Source: Paenibacillus thermotolerans
GTDB lineage: Bacteria; Bacillota; Bacilli; Paenibacillales; YIM-B00363
DNA length: 64,000 nucleotides
Direction: 5' to 3'
Assembly (NCBI RefSeq): GCF_028745515.1
Contig: NZ_JAQZSG010000018.1
Location: 41,283 to 105,282 of the forward strand
Below are positions 9,034 through 17,568 of the stretch, in pieces. A program made the translations under genes and the position numbers. The notes below the pieces were generated by a model. That model was not told the origin of the DNA. It did no database searches and worked only from the letters and a program-made list of their open reading frames with translations. Position 1 is the first letter of the stretch; every line of letters starts with the position of its first letter.

Positions 9034-10566
9034 ATGTTGACAAAAAGGCGGCTTCCTATATTTTTGTCCGTTGTTGTCGGTGCCCTCTTACTCATGATCT
9101 TCATGCAGCAACCGATGCTTTCGGCGGCCAATGAGGTGCACGTTTATTTTGACGGAGAGCGGCTTCAGTTTGAGCATGCGCAGCCGGTTATCAAAGACGG
9201 ACGCGCACTCGTCCCGTTCCGTAAGTTGTTCGAAACCTTAGGATTTCAGGTGAAATGGAATCAATCTTTGCGGCAAGCCGTCGGAGAGAAGGAAGGTCTC
9301 ACGATTGAATTAACGATCGACAGCAACAAGGCGAAGGTCAACGGAAAGATTGTTACTTTGGACGTCCCCCCTCAGATTGTAAACAACAGCACGATGGTGC
9401 CGCTTCGTTTCGTCTCCGAGAACAGCGGGTATGCCGTCGGCTTCAGTACGAAAGGGTCGGTATCGACCATTACGATTGGAGACGAAGCCCCCGGCGGCAG
9501 TACCGGAAATGGCGGGAATGGCGAATCAAAGTCAGCCGATAAAGCCGAGCCCTATGTTGTGAAGGGCCGAGTTGTCGATCCTGACGGCAAACCGGTCAAA
9601 GGCGCCGAAGTGTTTGCCGACAATCAGCTTATTTATAACAGCAATCTTACGGTCGTTACGGATGCAGACGGGTATTACCGCATCGAGCTTCCGCTGCTCG
9701 CCACCACATGGAATATGGGCGGCTATTACAACTTAAAGACGGGCGGCAAGGAGCTGCAGATCGAATTGGAGTCCGTTACGGATGAGCCGTTTGCCGGTAA
9801 CACCGGAGCCGTTCGGAATTTTGTGATGAATCCGAACACGAGCATCGGCGAGCTCTTTGTATATTCGGAAATTACCGATTTATTCAGCGAATCGGACATC
9901 ATCATGACGATCACTCCGATCGTTAACGGCAAGGAAGGAACGCCGATCACCAAACGCGGCTATAACTTTCCGGGCGGCTTCGGTTTGAGGGAGCTGCCTG
10001 CATCAGGAACCTATAAAATAACTGCCCAGTATGCTCCGGAGGGAGCGGAGCCGAAGCCGGCGCTCGTTCGGGTACGGTTTGAGAAGGAATACAAGGAATC
10101 GACCCTATTTACTTTTAAAACGTTCGTTCCCGGAATCGAAAGAGCGGAAATTGAGGTCAAACGACCTGCAACCACCGAGCAACCCGCTTCCTCCGGTCAA
10201 ACCGGAACTAACGGAACAACGCCCGCTGCAAATTCATCTCAGAAGGAAACAATCGGAACGCTTACGTTCCACTGGGACATCAGCGACGCTTTCGATAACG
10301 GGTACTGGGATTATGAGAGGGATGTTGTGGTTACGCTGACTCCCGTGGGTTCAAACACATCTATGAAGAAGACATACGAGGAGCTAGGGATCAGCCTGCC
10401 GGTCGGAACCTATAAGGCAACCGCCGTCTATGCCCCCTCCGGCCAATCGCCGGTCCCGATTCTACTTCGCGTGAAAGATACCGGTGAATATAAGCAGTCC
10501 GTCGAATTCAGCTTCACCGAAAGCGTCGGAAGCTTCTCCGCCGCGCTTGAATTTAAGATGCCGTAA
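9034..10566 (+). CDS. Secreted copper-amine-oxidase stalk-domain protein with carboxypeptidase-regulatory-like repeat
   Basis: 510 residues from ATG 9034, 6 bases after GAGGAGA. A signal peptide (KRRLPIFLSVVVGALLLMIFM, cleavage near SAANE) is followed by a stalk-type copper amine oxidase N-terminal domain (~30-145: VYFDGERLQFEHAQPVIKDG, LVPFRKLFETLGF, VPLRFVSE). A Gly/Asn/Ser linker then leads to a carboxypeptidase-regulatory-like beta domain (VVKGRVVDPDGKPVKGAEVF, DADGYYRIELP). The rest holds two related beta segments, each ending in an ATAVYAPSG/ITAQYAPEG motif. No catalytic site is visible, so it is probably a cell-wall or surface protein. It is monocistronic with a strong terminator downstream. 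Confidence 0.82.
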   Translation: MLTKRRLPIFLSVVVGALLLMIFMQQPMLSAANEVHVYFDGERLQFEHAQPVIKDGRALVPFRKLFETLGFQVKWNQSLRQAVGEKEGLTIELTIDSNKAKVNGKIVTLDVPPQIVNNSTMVPLRFVSENSGYAVGFSTKGSVSTITIGDEAPGGSTGNGGNGESKSADKAEPYVVKGRVVDPDGKPVKGAEVFADNQLIYNSNLTVVTDADGYYRIELPLLATTWNMGGYYNLKTGGKELQIELESVTDEPFAGNTGAVRNFVMNPNTSIGELFVYSEITDLFSESDIIMTITPIVNGKEGTPITKRGYNFPGGFGLRELPASGTYKITAQYAPEGAEPKPALVRVRFEKEYKESTLFTFKTFVPGIERAEIEVKRPATTEQPASSGQTGTNGTTPAANSSQKETIGTLTFHWDISDAFDNGYWDYERDVVVTLTPVGSNTSMKKTYEELGISLPVGTYKATAVYAPSGQSPVPILLRVKDTGEYKQSVEFSFTESVGSFSAALEFKMP

Positions 10567-10574
10567 TCGACGCA

Positions 10575-10607
10575 AAACCGCCGTTTCAGTGAACGGCGGT
10601 TTCTCTG
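10575..10607 (+). terminator. Intrinsic terminator after the stalk-domain gene
   Basis: Perfect 11-bp stem AAACCGCCGTT / AACGGCGGTTT with a short loop, then TTTCTCT, placed 9 bases after the stop codon. Confidence 0.85.
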
Positions 10608-10760
10608 TTGGCAAAATGAGCTTGTTTGTTTGTCCTCATTGCCAAAAACGAAAGGACAGCGTAGTTATATAAACTTCACGTGGTCGTGGGACCATATGTT
10701 TGGTATTATGGTGTAAACTAGATGAAATACATAATGAATCCAACGAAAGGAGAGAGCAAA

Positions 10761-11597
10761 TTGTCACCGGCAGAATCAAAAAACGCAGGAGTTCCGGAAA
10801 TTTTGGATGATTGCATTGAAATCGATGTGCTATGGGATAATCACGACAAGGCGTTGGTCTGGTTTGAAACGTTTTTAGGGTGGACGAAGATGGCTGAGTT
10901 TGATTCGCCCGAACCGGAAATGTTGAAATTGCGGAATACAGGAGTTGGAGGCGGCAGCTTTTGGATACATTCCATACTCACAAATCAAAAATTGCCATTT
11001 CACTATGCTGAACGAGGGACAGTCGATCCAAATATAAGATTTTGCTTTAAAGTGCGTGATTTGAACAAACATCGTTCACTTTTTATGGAAAATGGAGTTC
11101 GGGTGTCAGACATTTATACGGCCAACGATGGCAACGAGTATTTTGATTTCTGGGCGACAGCTGAGGGCATCAGATTCAGTGTTCGGAATGACAAGGCGAT
11201 GGAAGAAGATGGGCTGGGTTGGTACGGGTATCGGGTTGGAGTAACGAATTTGCAGCAAGCGGTCGCCTGGTACAACAAGCACTTAGGCATGCCGTTAAAG
11301 ACGGTAGATGATGAGAGAGGGTTCGCGGTTATGGATTTGGCTGTGAACCACATGCCGGGCGTCTATAGTCCATGGGTGCTGGAAAAGGTTCCGGAGGGGA
11401 CTTGCGTCGGCAATATAGACGGACCCGTTCGTCCGCTCTTCATCATCCATGATAGGGGTATGTTTTACGCTTACCACCAATATTTGACGGAAATCGGCGT
11501 TGAACCTGCACCCATCTCAGGATTTACGGGTGGGGGAAGAATACATTTTCAGTTCTACGATCCCGATGGAAATAGAATTAATATTACAAATTACTAA
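10761..11597 (+). CDS. Two-domain VOC (glyoxalase/bleomycin-resistance fold) protein
   Basis: The best start is TTG 10761, because GAAAGGAGAG ends 7 bases upstream of it; an in-frame ATG at 10722 lacks a ribosome site. The 278-residue product contains two vicinal-oxygen-chelate modules: the first (about 15-130) around DNHDKALVWFETFLGW and PNIRFCFKVRDL, the second (about 140-275) around YRVGVTNLQQAVAWYNKHLGM and ending HFQFYDPDGNRINI. Members include dioxygenases, glyoxalases and antibiotic-binding proteins; metal ligands cannot be assigned with confidence here, so no substrate is proposed. It stands alone between two terminators or gaps. Confidence 0.78.
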   Translation: MSPAESKNAGVPEILDDCIEIDVLWDNHDKALVWFETFLGWTKMAEFDSPEPEMLKLRNTGVGGGSFWIHSILTNQKLPFHYAERGTVDPNIRFCFKVRDLNKHRSLFMENGVRVSDIYTANDGNEYFDFWATAEGIRFSVRNDKAMEEDGLGWYGYRVGVTNLQQAVAWYNKHLGMPLKTVDDERGFAVMDLAVNHMPGVYSPWVLEKVPEGTCVGNIDGPVRPLFIIHDRGMFYAYHQYLTEIGVEPAPISGFTGGGRIHFQFYDPDGNRINITNY

Positions 11598-11749
11598 CAT
11601 AGTTTTGACGTTGAAATGATTTGTTATTTTTCACACGACGGAATACCCGGCTTTTAAACTACGACTGACCAATTGGCGTATATCGAAGTATGTTGCGTTG
11701 GATGGACACCGAGATTTTGATTCTGTATGTGAATTGGTTAGTCGTGGTT

Positions 11750-11917
11750 TTAAAAAAAGGCATAAAGTCCGCCTTCGAAGTATTTATATTCCCGTTCTCC
11801 TACTATTTTTCTCCCGTAGCCTTCAAAGAAAGCATCGATCTCCGAATCGGTTTCAATCGCATTAGGCTTTGGACGAATAGCTAAAGATACATCTCTGCCA
11901 GCTTTGAATCCGATCTC
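11750..11917 (-). pseudogene. Decayed gene fragment directly behind the SDR stop codon
   Basis: Immediately after the SDR stop, and in the same frame, 55 codons stay open to TAA at 11750. They read GFKAGRDVSLAIRPKPNAIE and then FFEGYGRKIVGEREYKYFEG, which looks like real protein rather than random translation. There is no start codon or ribosome site of its own. I read it as the 3' remnant of a lost gene joined to the SDR gene by deletion, or as a former C-terminal extension cut off by a stop. Family not recognised. The remaining gap 11598-11749 holds nothing I can support. Confidence 0.35.
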
Positions 11918-12667
11918 TTACTCTCCGGCAGTACGCCCGCCGTCAATTACCAATTCGTGACCGGTAACGAACGAGGCCGCCTCCGAGCATAACCAAATAA
12001 CGGCCGTTGCGATCTCTTCAGCAGTGCCGATTCTTCCGATCGGATGCAATGCGTTTACGCTTGGAGGAACCCTTGTTCCGACCAATCGGGTATGAACGGT
12101 ACCCGGACAAATGGCGTTGACCCTGATCCCTTTCTTTGCATATTCGAGCGCCGCGGATTTGGTTAGACCGACAATGCCGTGTTTGCTGGCGACATACGCC
12201 GGTACTTTTCTCAATCCGATCAAACCCGCTATAGACGACGTGTTAACGATAGCTCCGCCGCCGCTACTGAGCATCAGCGGAATTTCATGCTTCATGCATA
12301 GCCAGACGCCTTTTAAATTCGTATCGATTACCGCATCCCAGTCTTCTTCGAAATACATATGCGTGGGAGCGGCCTTCCCCGCTGCTACAATTCCGGCATT
12401 ATTATGGGCAAAATCGAGACGGCCGTATCGTGTTTTGATCTCTTGAACCAAATGTTCTACTTCTTTGGATTTGGAAACATCAGTTCCAATACATACGGCC
12501 TCCCCGCCGCCAGCGCGAATATGGCTTACGGTTTCCAATCCTTTCTCCTCGTTTATATCCGCTACAACAACCCTGGCCCCTTCATTGGAAAATGCAACCG
12601 CGGCCGCTCTGCCAATCCCGTCTCCTCCTCCTGTAACCAATGCAACCTTGCCGTCAAATTGTCCCAT
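11918..12667 (-). CDS. Short-chain dehydrogenase/reductase (SDR)
   Basis: 249 residues from ATG 12667 behind GAGGTGA. Classical SDR signatures are all present: cofactor loop TGGGDGIG (residues ~12-19), NNAG (~88-91), the catalytic Ser in NTSSIAGLIG, and YVASKHG supplying Tyr and Lys. The C-terminus GHELVIDGGRTAG is also typical. D39-like acidic residue after the second beta strand (VVVADINEEKG) favours NAD over NADP. It should interconvert an alcohol and a ketone; the substrate cannot be told. It is divergent from the ABC exporter operon. Confidence 0.9.
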   Translation of the reverse strand: MGQFDGKVALVTGGGDGIGRAAAVAFSNEGARVVVADINEEKGLETVSHIRAGGGEAVCIGTDVSKSKEVEHLVQEIKTRYGRLDFAHNNAGIVAAGKAAPTHMYFEEDWDAVIDTNLKGVWLCMKHEIPLMLSSGGGAIVNTSSIAGLIGLRKVPAYVASKHGIVGLTKSAALEYAKKGIRVNAICPGTVHTRLVGTRVPPSVNALHPIGRIGTAEEIATAVIWLCSEAASFVTGHELVIDGGRTAGE

Positions 12668-12824
12668 TTCATCACCTCGGTAAACTTCACTTCTACATTA
12701 ATTCAACGAATTGTTAATTTTCCCCTTTCCGTATTTGCCCTACTTTTTTTAAACGAAAATTAAACTTCCCTCCCCCTCACGTTTAAACTTCGGCGTTTAC
12801 GATAATCGTCAGAGGTGATTAACG

Positions 12825-13739
12825 ATGAGTCAGCCGATCATTCTAACGCACGGATTGACCAAAACGATCGGGAAGAAACCGGTGGTAGACGAAGTAAATC
12901 TTCAAATCAACAAAGGGGATATTTACGGCTTTCTCGGCCCGAACGGCGCCGGAAAGACGACGACGATCCGCATGCTGCTCGGACTCATAAGGCCGACGAA
13001 GGGAGATATTCAAATCTTCGGAAAAGACCTGCGCAAGAACAAAATATCGATTCTTCGCCGCGTCGGATCTTTAGTCGAGTACCCGTCCTATTACGGGCAT
13101 CTTAATGCCGTCGAAAACCTGGAAGCCGTAAGGCGCATTACCGGGGCGGCGAAAAGCCGCATCGATGAAGTGCTGGCCATCGTCCGCCTCACCGGCGAAG
13201 CCAAGCGGGCGGTTAAAGGCTATTCGCTCGGTATGAAGCAGCGGCTCGGCATTGCGCTGGCGCTGCTCAGCGATCCGGAGCTGCTCATTCTGGACGAGCC
13301 GACGAACGGCCTGGACCCTTCCGGTATTCTGGAGATGCGGGAGCTGATTAAGCGGCTGCCCTCCGAATACGGAATTACGGTGATGGTGTCCAGCCATTTG
13401 CTGTCGGAAATCGACCAAACCGCGGGTAAAGTCGGCATCATTTCGCAAGGGCGGCTCATCTTTCAAGATTCGATCGAAGCGCTGCGGATGCGGTCGGCCA
13501 GCTCGATCCGGATTCAAGTCGACGATGTGCGGGGCGCCCACTCATTGCTGCTGTCAAAAGGCTGCAAGGCGGATATCGAAGACGGCTGCCTTTCGGTCGG
13601 CAATCGTTCGGACGAAGCGGTCGGAGCGATTGTGAAAGAGCTGGTACACCATCGAATTTCGGTCTATCGGGTCCAGGAGGAGAAGCGCACGCTGGAGCAA
13701 ATATTCCTCGAGCTTACCGGAGGGGAGGTCAGCTTATAA
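12825..13739 (+). CDS. ABC exporter ATP-binding protein (BcrA/LanF type)
   Basis: 304 residues from ATG 12825 behind AGAGGTGA. Walker A GPNGAGKTT (about 37-45), signature YSLGMKQRLGIALAL, Walker B LLILDEPTNGLDP and a switch histidine in SSHLL are all intact. The ~90-residue C-terminal extension is characteristic of the bacitracin/lantibiotic-resistance exporter subfamily. It is the first gene of a three-gene operon with two membrane proteins, the layout of LanFEG or BcrAB-type systems that expel membrane-active peptide antibiotics. No lantibiotic structural or modification gene is nearby, so a resistance or housekeeping role is more likely than self-immunity. Confidence 0.9.
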   Translation: MSQPIILTHGLTKTIGKKPVVDEVNLQINKGDIYGFLGPNGAGKTTTIRMLLGLIRPTKGDIQIFGKDLRKNKISILRRVGSLVEYPSYYGHLNAVENLEAVRRITGAAKSRIDEVLAIVRLTGEAKRAVKGYSLGMKQRLGIALALLSDPELLILDEPTNGLDPSGILEMRELIKRLPSEYGITVMVSSHLLSEIDQTAGKVGIISQGRLIFQDSIEALRMRSASSIRIQVDDVRGAHSLLLSKGCKADIEDGCLSVGNRSDEAVGAIVKELVHHRISVYRVQEEKRTLEQIFLELTGGEVSL

Positions 13740-14452
13740 TGCTTTCGATTCTCTCTTCCGAGTTGTTGAAGCTTCGTAAGACGGCCGTTTGGTTCCTGGT
13801 CGTGCTCGGCCCGGTCGGCGTCGTTGCGCTGCAAGCCGTAAATTTCACTTTGCGCTACGATTACTTGATCCCCTTGTATGCGGACGATTTGTGGGGCGGC
13901 TTGATCGAAAATGTTCGGGCTTTAACGGTTCCGACGTTAATGATCGGGCTTACGATTATTTCTTCGCTTGCCGCCAATATCGAACATCAGACAAACGCAT
14001 GGAAAATGAATGCGGCGCTGCCTGTGCCGAAGGGATACCTGTTCGCAGCCAAATTTGCAACGATTTGCTTTCTGCTGCTCGTTTCCTGCGTACTGCTCGT
14101 TCTCGGCACTTTGACGCTCGGCATCGCGCTTGGCTTCGATGCGGGAGATGTTCCCGCCGCCAAGCTTCTGGAGTCGGCATTGTATCCGTATTTTGCTTCC
14201 GTCACGTTCGTTGCGCTTCAAGTGTGGCTTTCGGTTACGGTGAAAAATCAGGCCGTTGCGCTGACGGTCGGCATTATGGGCACCGTCTTTTCGTTGTTCG
14301 GCCTGCTGCTCCCCGATTGGACGCCGTGGAAATGGCCGCACCTCGATAATGAATGGGAACAACCGGCATACTCCGCAGCGGCGGGGCTCGGGCTCGGAAT
14401 GCTGCTGTTTGCGGCCGGCGCGGCGCATTTTGTCAGAAAGGATGTGCTGTAA
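13739..14452 (+). CDS. ABC exporter permease (LanE/MutE-like)
   Basis: 237 residues, starting at ATG 13739 inside the TAATG overlap with the ATPase gene. About six membrane segments are visible. The N-terminus LSSELLKLRKTAVWFLVVLGP and the motif NIEHQTNAWKMNAALPVPKG after the second membrane segment are typical of the ABC-2-like permeases paired with BcrA/LanF ATPases. It should form the membrane channel with the next gene's product. Since that partner is broken, this subunit may now work as a homodimer or not at all. Confidence 0.85.
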   Translation: MLSILSSELLKLRKTAVWFLVVLGPVGVVALQAVNFTLRYDYLIPLYADDLWGGLIENVRALTVPTLMIGLTIISSLAANIEHQTNAWKMNAALPVPKGYLFAAKFATICFLLLVSCVLLVLGTLTLGIALGFDAGDVPAAKLLESALYPYFASVTFVALQVWLSVTVKNQAVALTVGIMGTVFSLFGLLLPDWTPWKWPHLDNEWEQPAYSAAAGLGLGMLLFAAGAAHFVRKDVL

Positions 14453-15030
14453 GTGATTGGCGTGCTGAGATCGGAATGGATCAAATTGGGGAGGTCCCGC
14501 CTATGGCTGCTCGTCTTCGTCAGCCCTTTGATTGCGACACTCGCGGGGTTCGCCTACAACGAAGCGACTGCACTGCCTTGGGAACTCACTTCGCCAAGTT
14601 TGCGTTAACGGCGGCGATGCTGGCGGCGGCTCAGCTGTTGTTCCTGACCGGATTGCTGCTGATCGGACTGGTGAAGGGCTATCCCGCCCCTATTCCTTGG
14701 GATGGCATCGGCCGCAGCGTGTTCGGCGGCTGGGTCGCTTGTTTGCCGCTTGCCGCACTGCAGCTTGCCGTCTCCACCGCATGGTCCAGCTTCGCGGCGC
14801 CGATGGCGGTGGACGTCATCTTCACGCTGCCGAACATTCTCGTGGTCAACTCGGCGAAGTACGGGCCGTACTATCCGTGGGCACAGCCGATGCTTGCCAT
14901 GGCATCCGGCGGCGCCGACAGCTTCGGCGCGTTCAACGTTCCGCTCGAGACGCTGCTGATCGTCATCCTTGGAAGCTTCTTGCTGTTTTTCGTCTCCGGC
15001 CTCGTTTATTTTCAAAGGAGATCGTTCTGA
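14453..15030 (+). pseudogene. Second ABC permease (LanG/MutG-like), internally deleted and frameshifted
   Basis: The frame from GTG 14453 gives LRSEWIKLGRSRLWLLVFVSP and one membrane segment, then stops at 14606. The rest of the permease (HFAKFALTAAMLAAAQLLFL through the end VSGLVYFQRRSF at 15030) continues in another frame from about 14577. Joined, the pieces give ~190 residues, whereas the partner permease has 237, and the missing part is exactly the second membrane segment with its cytoplasmic basic motif. This fits an internal deletion whose length is not a multiple of three. An assembly error is the alternative. Confidence 0.75.
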
Positions 15031-15039
15031 AAGAAAAAA

Positions 15040-15064
15040 TACACCCGTCAGCAGCGACGGGTGT
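15040..15064 (-). terminator. Terminator shared by the convergent ABC and antiporter operons
   Basis: Perfect 9-bp stem ACACCCGTC / GACGGGTGT with a 6-base loop. On the minus strand it is followed by TATTTTTTC, so it mainly ends the antiporter operon; on the plus strand the following run is weaker. Confidence 0.8.
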
Positions 15065-15068
15065 ACCT

Positions 15069-15557
15069 TTATCCGTTCAATAACAAATCTTTCAGCTGTT
15101 TAATTTGCTTTCGCTCGCCGGCAATAACGAGCGTTACTCCCTCTTCCAGAACGTCTTCCGGTCCGGGAATAATTTTTTGGCATTGCTTGCCTACGATGGC
15201 TAAAATCGTAGCGCCTGTTCTTTGGCGAATCTGCAATTCCTCAATCGATTTGCGGACACTGGCAAAATGCGGTTCCATCTTGCACCATTCAATCACTAAT
15301 TCGTCGAGACTGACCTCGATCGTTTCCAACGCCTTCGGCCGATAGTTCATCCCGCCGATGATAGCGGCAACCTGTCTCGCTTCCTCGTCGTCCAGCGTCA
15401 CCAGAGAGACGCTTTCGTCCGGGTCGTCGTTCTCGTAATGATACAGTTCCCTTCTTCCGTCGTCATGGATGACGACAACCAGCTTATCTCCGGACCTGGC
15501 GTCTATTTGAAATTTTTTGCCGATTCCCGGCAGATCCGATTCTCTAATGGTACTCAT
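15069..15557 (-). CDS. khtT: K+/H+ antiporter regulatory subunit, KhtT-like
   Basis: 162 residues from ATG 15557 (GGAGG upstream). The N-terminal ~70 residues ([33 protein letters not shown]) match the KhtT N-terminal domain, and residues ~75-160 are a TrkA-C (RCK_C) domain, with the conserved Gly/Ile run [10 protein letters not shown] and [19 protein letters not shown]. In Bacillus the RCK_C domain of KhtT gates the KhtU antiporter and binds a nucleotide second messenger (c-di-AMP has been reported). It lies 21 bases downstream of the antiporter gene, so gene order is U-T rather than the S-T-U of B. subtilis. Confidence 0.88.
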   Translation of the reverse strand: MSTIRESDLPGIGKKFQIDARSGDKLVVVIHDDGRRELYHYENDDPDESVSLVTLDDEEARQVAAIIGGMNYRPKALETIEVSLDELVIEWCKMEPHFASVRKSIEELQIRQRTGATILAIVGKQCQKIIPGPEDVLEEGVTLVIAGERKQIKQLKDLLLNG

Positions 15558-15578
15558 GAATGAAAGCCTCCGTTTCCA

Positions 15579-16796
15579 TTATCCATTATTTTTTTCTTTT
15601 GCCAGCGGCTTGCTCCATCCGAAAATTTTGTTCAGTCCGTTATAAATACGCTTTGATTCTTTGGCCGCCAGAGGACCCGCAATAGCCAATATTAATACAT
15701 ACAAAGCGGAAAAAGGCTTGAGCATCGGCAAAAGTCCCGCGGAAATTCCGAGGTTGGCGACAATGATCGTAAATTCGCCCCGCGCCATAACCGTAAGTCC
15801 GATATTGGCGGAAGCTTTATGAGAAAGTCCCGCATTCCTTCCGGCAATCATTCCCGCAACGATATTCGCAACGACGGTCAACAACACCGCCCCTATTGCT
15901 ATTCCTGCGGCATCGCCGAGCGTCAGCGGATCGATGCTCAATCCGAAGCTGAAAAAGAATACGGCTCCGAAGAAATCCCGGAACGGGACGACAAGATGTT
16001 CGATCCTCTTGCTTTGTTCGGTCTCGGAAAGAGCCAGACCGAACAACAATGCGCCGATCGCTTCCGCCACATGCAGCTTTTCCGAAAATCCGGCGATGAA
16101 AAATAACGCGGCAAACACGACGATGATAAATATTTCGTTCGAGGTGATGTGCAGCAGCTTATTCAGCAACGGAGTGCCTTTTCTCGCAATCACGAAAAAC
16201 AACAGCATATATCCTAAAGAAATTCCAACGGACAAAAGGATTCCGCCAATAGAGGTGGCGCCGCCCAGCAGCAGTCCGGACATCACCGACAGGAACACGG
16301 CAAGAAACAGATCGTCGAACAAAATCATGCCCAAGATGAGCTCCGTTTCGGAATTGCCGGTCCGTTTCAAATCAACCAACACTTTCGCCACGATCGCCGT
16401 CGAGGATACGGACAGCATCCCGGCAACGATCAACGCTTCATACAAAGGGAAGTTTACCAGAAAACCATAGACTAGCCCAGCCAAAAAATTGAGCAATACG
16501 TAAACGGTTCCCCCGATGACGATGTTGCGCCCGGACTTTACGAGCTTGGAGACGGAAAATTCCAGCCCTATATAAAAGAGTAAAAACAGCACTCCGATTC
16601 GTCCGAGGAATGAAATGACTTCTTGGCTCTCAATAAATCGGAAGTCCAAAATGCCGAACGCCGGAGCGTGCGGACCGACCGCCATTCCGAGTACAATAAG
16701 AAACGGTATAATGGAAAATTTTAATTTTCCGGCCACTAGCGAAGCGATCGCAATGAGCGCCAGGGCCGTTCCCACCTCAAAAATCATATGATCCAT
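15579..16796 (-). CDS. khtU: CPA2-family K+/H+ antiporter, KhtU-like
   Basis: 405 residues from ATG 16796, preceded by GGGAGGGG. About 12 membrane segments cover the whole length. Landmarks include GPHAPAFGILDFRF, FYIGLEFS, the ion-site-like region SVSSTAIVAKVLVDL, and ARGEFTIIVANLG near the C-terminus, all typical of KefB/KhtU-type CPA2 antiporters. It lacks the C-terminal NAD-binding RCK_N domain of KefB/C, consistent with control by the separate KhtT-like protein encoded next. Expected role: potassium efflux in exchange for protons at the cytoplasmic membrane. Confidence 0.88.
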   Translation of the reverse strand: MDHMIFEVGTALALIAIASLVAGKLKFSIIPFLIVLGMAVGPHAPAFGILDFRFIESQEVISFLGRIGVLFLLFYIGLEFSVSKLVKSGRNIVIGGTVYVLLNFLAGLVYGFLVNFPLYEALIVAGMLSVSSTAIVAKVLVDLKRTGNSETELILGMILFDDLFLAVFLSVMSGLLLGGATSIGGILLSVGISLGYMLLFFVIARKGTPLLNKLLHITSNEIFIIVVFAALFFIAGFSEKLHVAEAIGALLFGLALSETEQSKRIEHLVVPFRDFFGAVFFFSFGLSIDPLTLGDAAGIAIGAVLLTVVANIVAGMIAGRNAGLSHKASANIGLTVMARGEFTIIVANLGISAGLLPMLKPFSALYVLILAIAGPLAAKESKRIYNGLNKIFGWSKPLAKEKNNG

Positions 16797-16995
16797 ACAA
16801 TTTGTACCCCTCCCTATTTATTAATTTTTCTTATGACAATTTAATAATACACAAAAAATCGTAAATCACCAACCTAGTTGCGTGGATTTAAGTATTAATT
16901 TCGCTAAAAATATAAGCGTTTATTATAACTTGGAACCGCTTCCCATTTTGGCGGCTATTCCATTTATTGTTAACCTTTTTAGCTTTACATATGCC

Positions 16996-17026
16996 AAAAA
17001 AAGAACCGCAATCGCGGTTCTTTTTT
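16996..17026. terminator. Bidirectional hairpin with A/T tracts in a gene-free region
   Basis: GAACCGC-AATC-GCGGTTC flanked by A6 on the left and T6 on the right, so it can terminate in both directions. No gene is evident on either side within 190 bases, so it may end an unrecognised transcript. The stretch 16797-16995 shows nothing else I can support. Confidence 0.6.
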
Positions 17027-17062
17027 ATACCGACAGCCATTTTCGTTTAAATTGCGGGGTCG

Positions 17063-17349
17063 CCTGGTGATGCTAAAAATTGCGTTCCCCATGTTTTGGC
17101 GCGAATAGCAACTTGTAGTGTTGCTAGTTTCCCTGGCAGCACCGGCGAAACAAAATAGCATCACTACGAGTTGCTAATGGCCTGTTTTTAGGGCTGCGCG
17201 GGAAATTAAGCACACTACGAGTTGCTATTGGCTATGTAACCTCCGCGTCGGGGGCGGAAACTGGGAAATAGCAACTCCTGGTGATGCTAAAAACTCGAGT
17301 CCCTTTGTTTTGGCGCGAATAGCAACCTGTAGTGTTGCTAGTTTCCCTG
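17063..17349. repeat. Cluster of five 21-bp palindromic repeats within two 73-bp direct repeats
   Basis: Two 73-bp blocks (17063-17135 and 17277-17349) are near-identical apart from a variable stretch near the centre. A 21-bp element with ends TAGCAAC and (G/A)TTGCTA or TGATGCTA and a core CTTGTAGTG or its complement recurs at 17106-17126, 17156-17176, 17207-17227, 17269-17289 and 17320-17340, in both orientations and about 50-62 bp apart. No ORF here looks coding. It resembles a dispersed intergenic repeat family; the flanking 17027-17062 and 17350-17523 hold no gene. Confidence 0.7.
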
Positions 17350-17523
17350 AAGCCGTTCCCGAAACATAGGTTCACCCCAAGCTTCCATACGAACGGCCGG
17401 TCATTATTGCCCGGGAAAGCGAGCTCAATGCTACGGACTCGGATAGTTGGATCTTCCTGCACCCGAACCCAAAACTATTCCCGGCCGAAAGCGATATAGC
17501 CCCGGGCGCCGGCAACGACCGAG

Positions 17524-17553
17524 CGAAAAAATAAAGAGGCCGACCGCCTCTTT
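17524..17553 (-). terminator. Intrinsic terminator of the Gfo/Idh/MocA gene
   Basis: Stem AAAGAGGC / GCCTCTTT, followed on the minus strand by TATTTTTTCGC, 16 bases beyond the stop codon. Confidence 0.8.
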
Positions 17554-17568
17554 ACGCCGCAGCAACCG

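Noticed and set aside
12825..15030. Lantibiotic immunity locus
   Set aside because: The LanFEG-like exporter stands alone: no LanA, LanB/C/M, protease or dedicated two-component genes adjoin it, and the SDR and antiporter neighbours are unrelated.
16882..17070. 62-codon plus-strand ORF
   Set aside because: It runs straight through a strong bidirectional terminator and into the repeat block.
17063..17349. CRISPR array interpretation of the evenly spaced repeats
   Set aside because: The repeat units alternate in orientation, the intervening stretches are themselves partly repeated, and no cas genes are near.
17232..17462. 76-codon minus-strand ORF across the repeat cluster
   Set aside because: It spans the palindromic repeats, has no ribosome site and no protein-like character.
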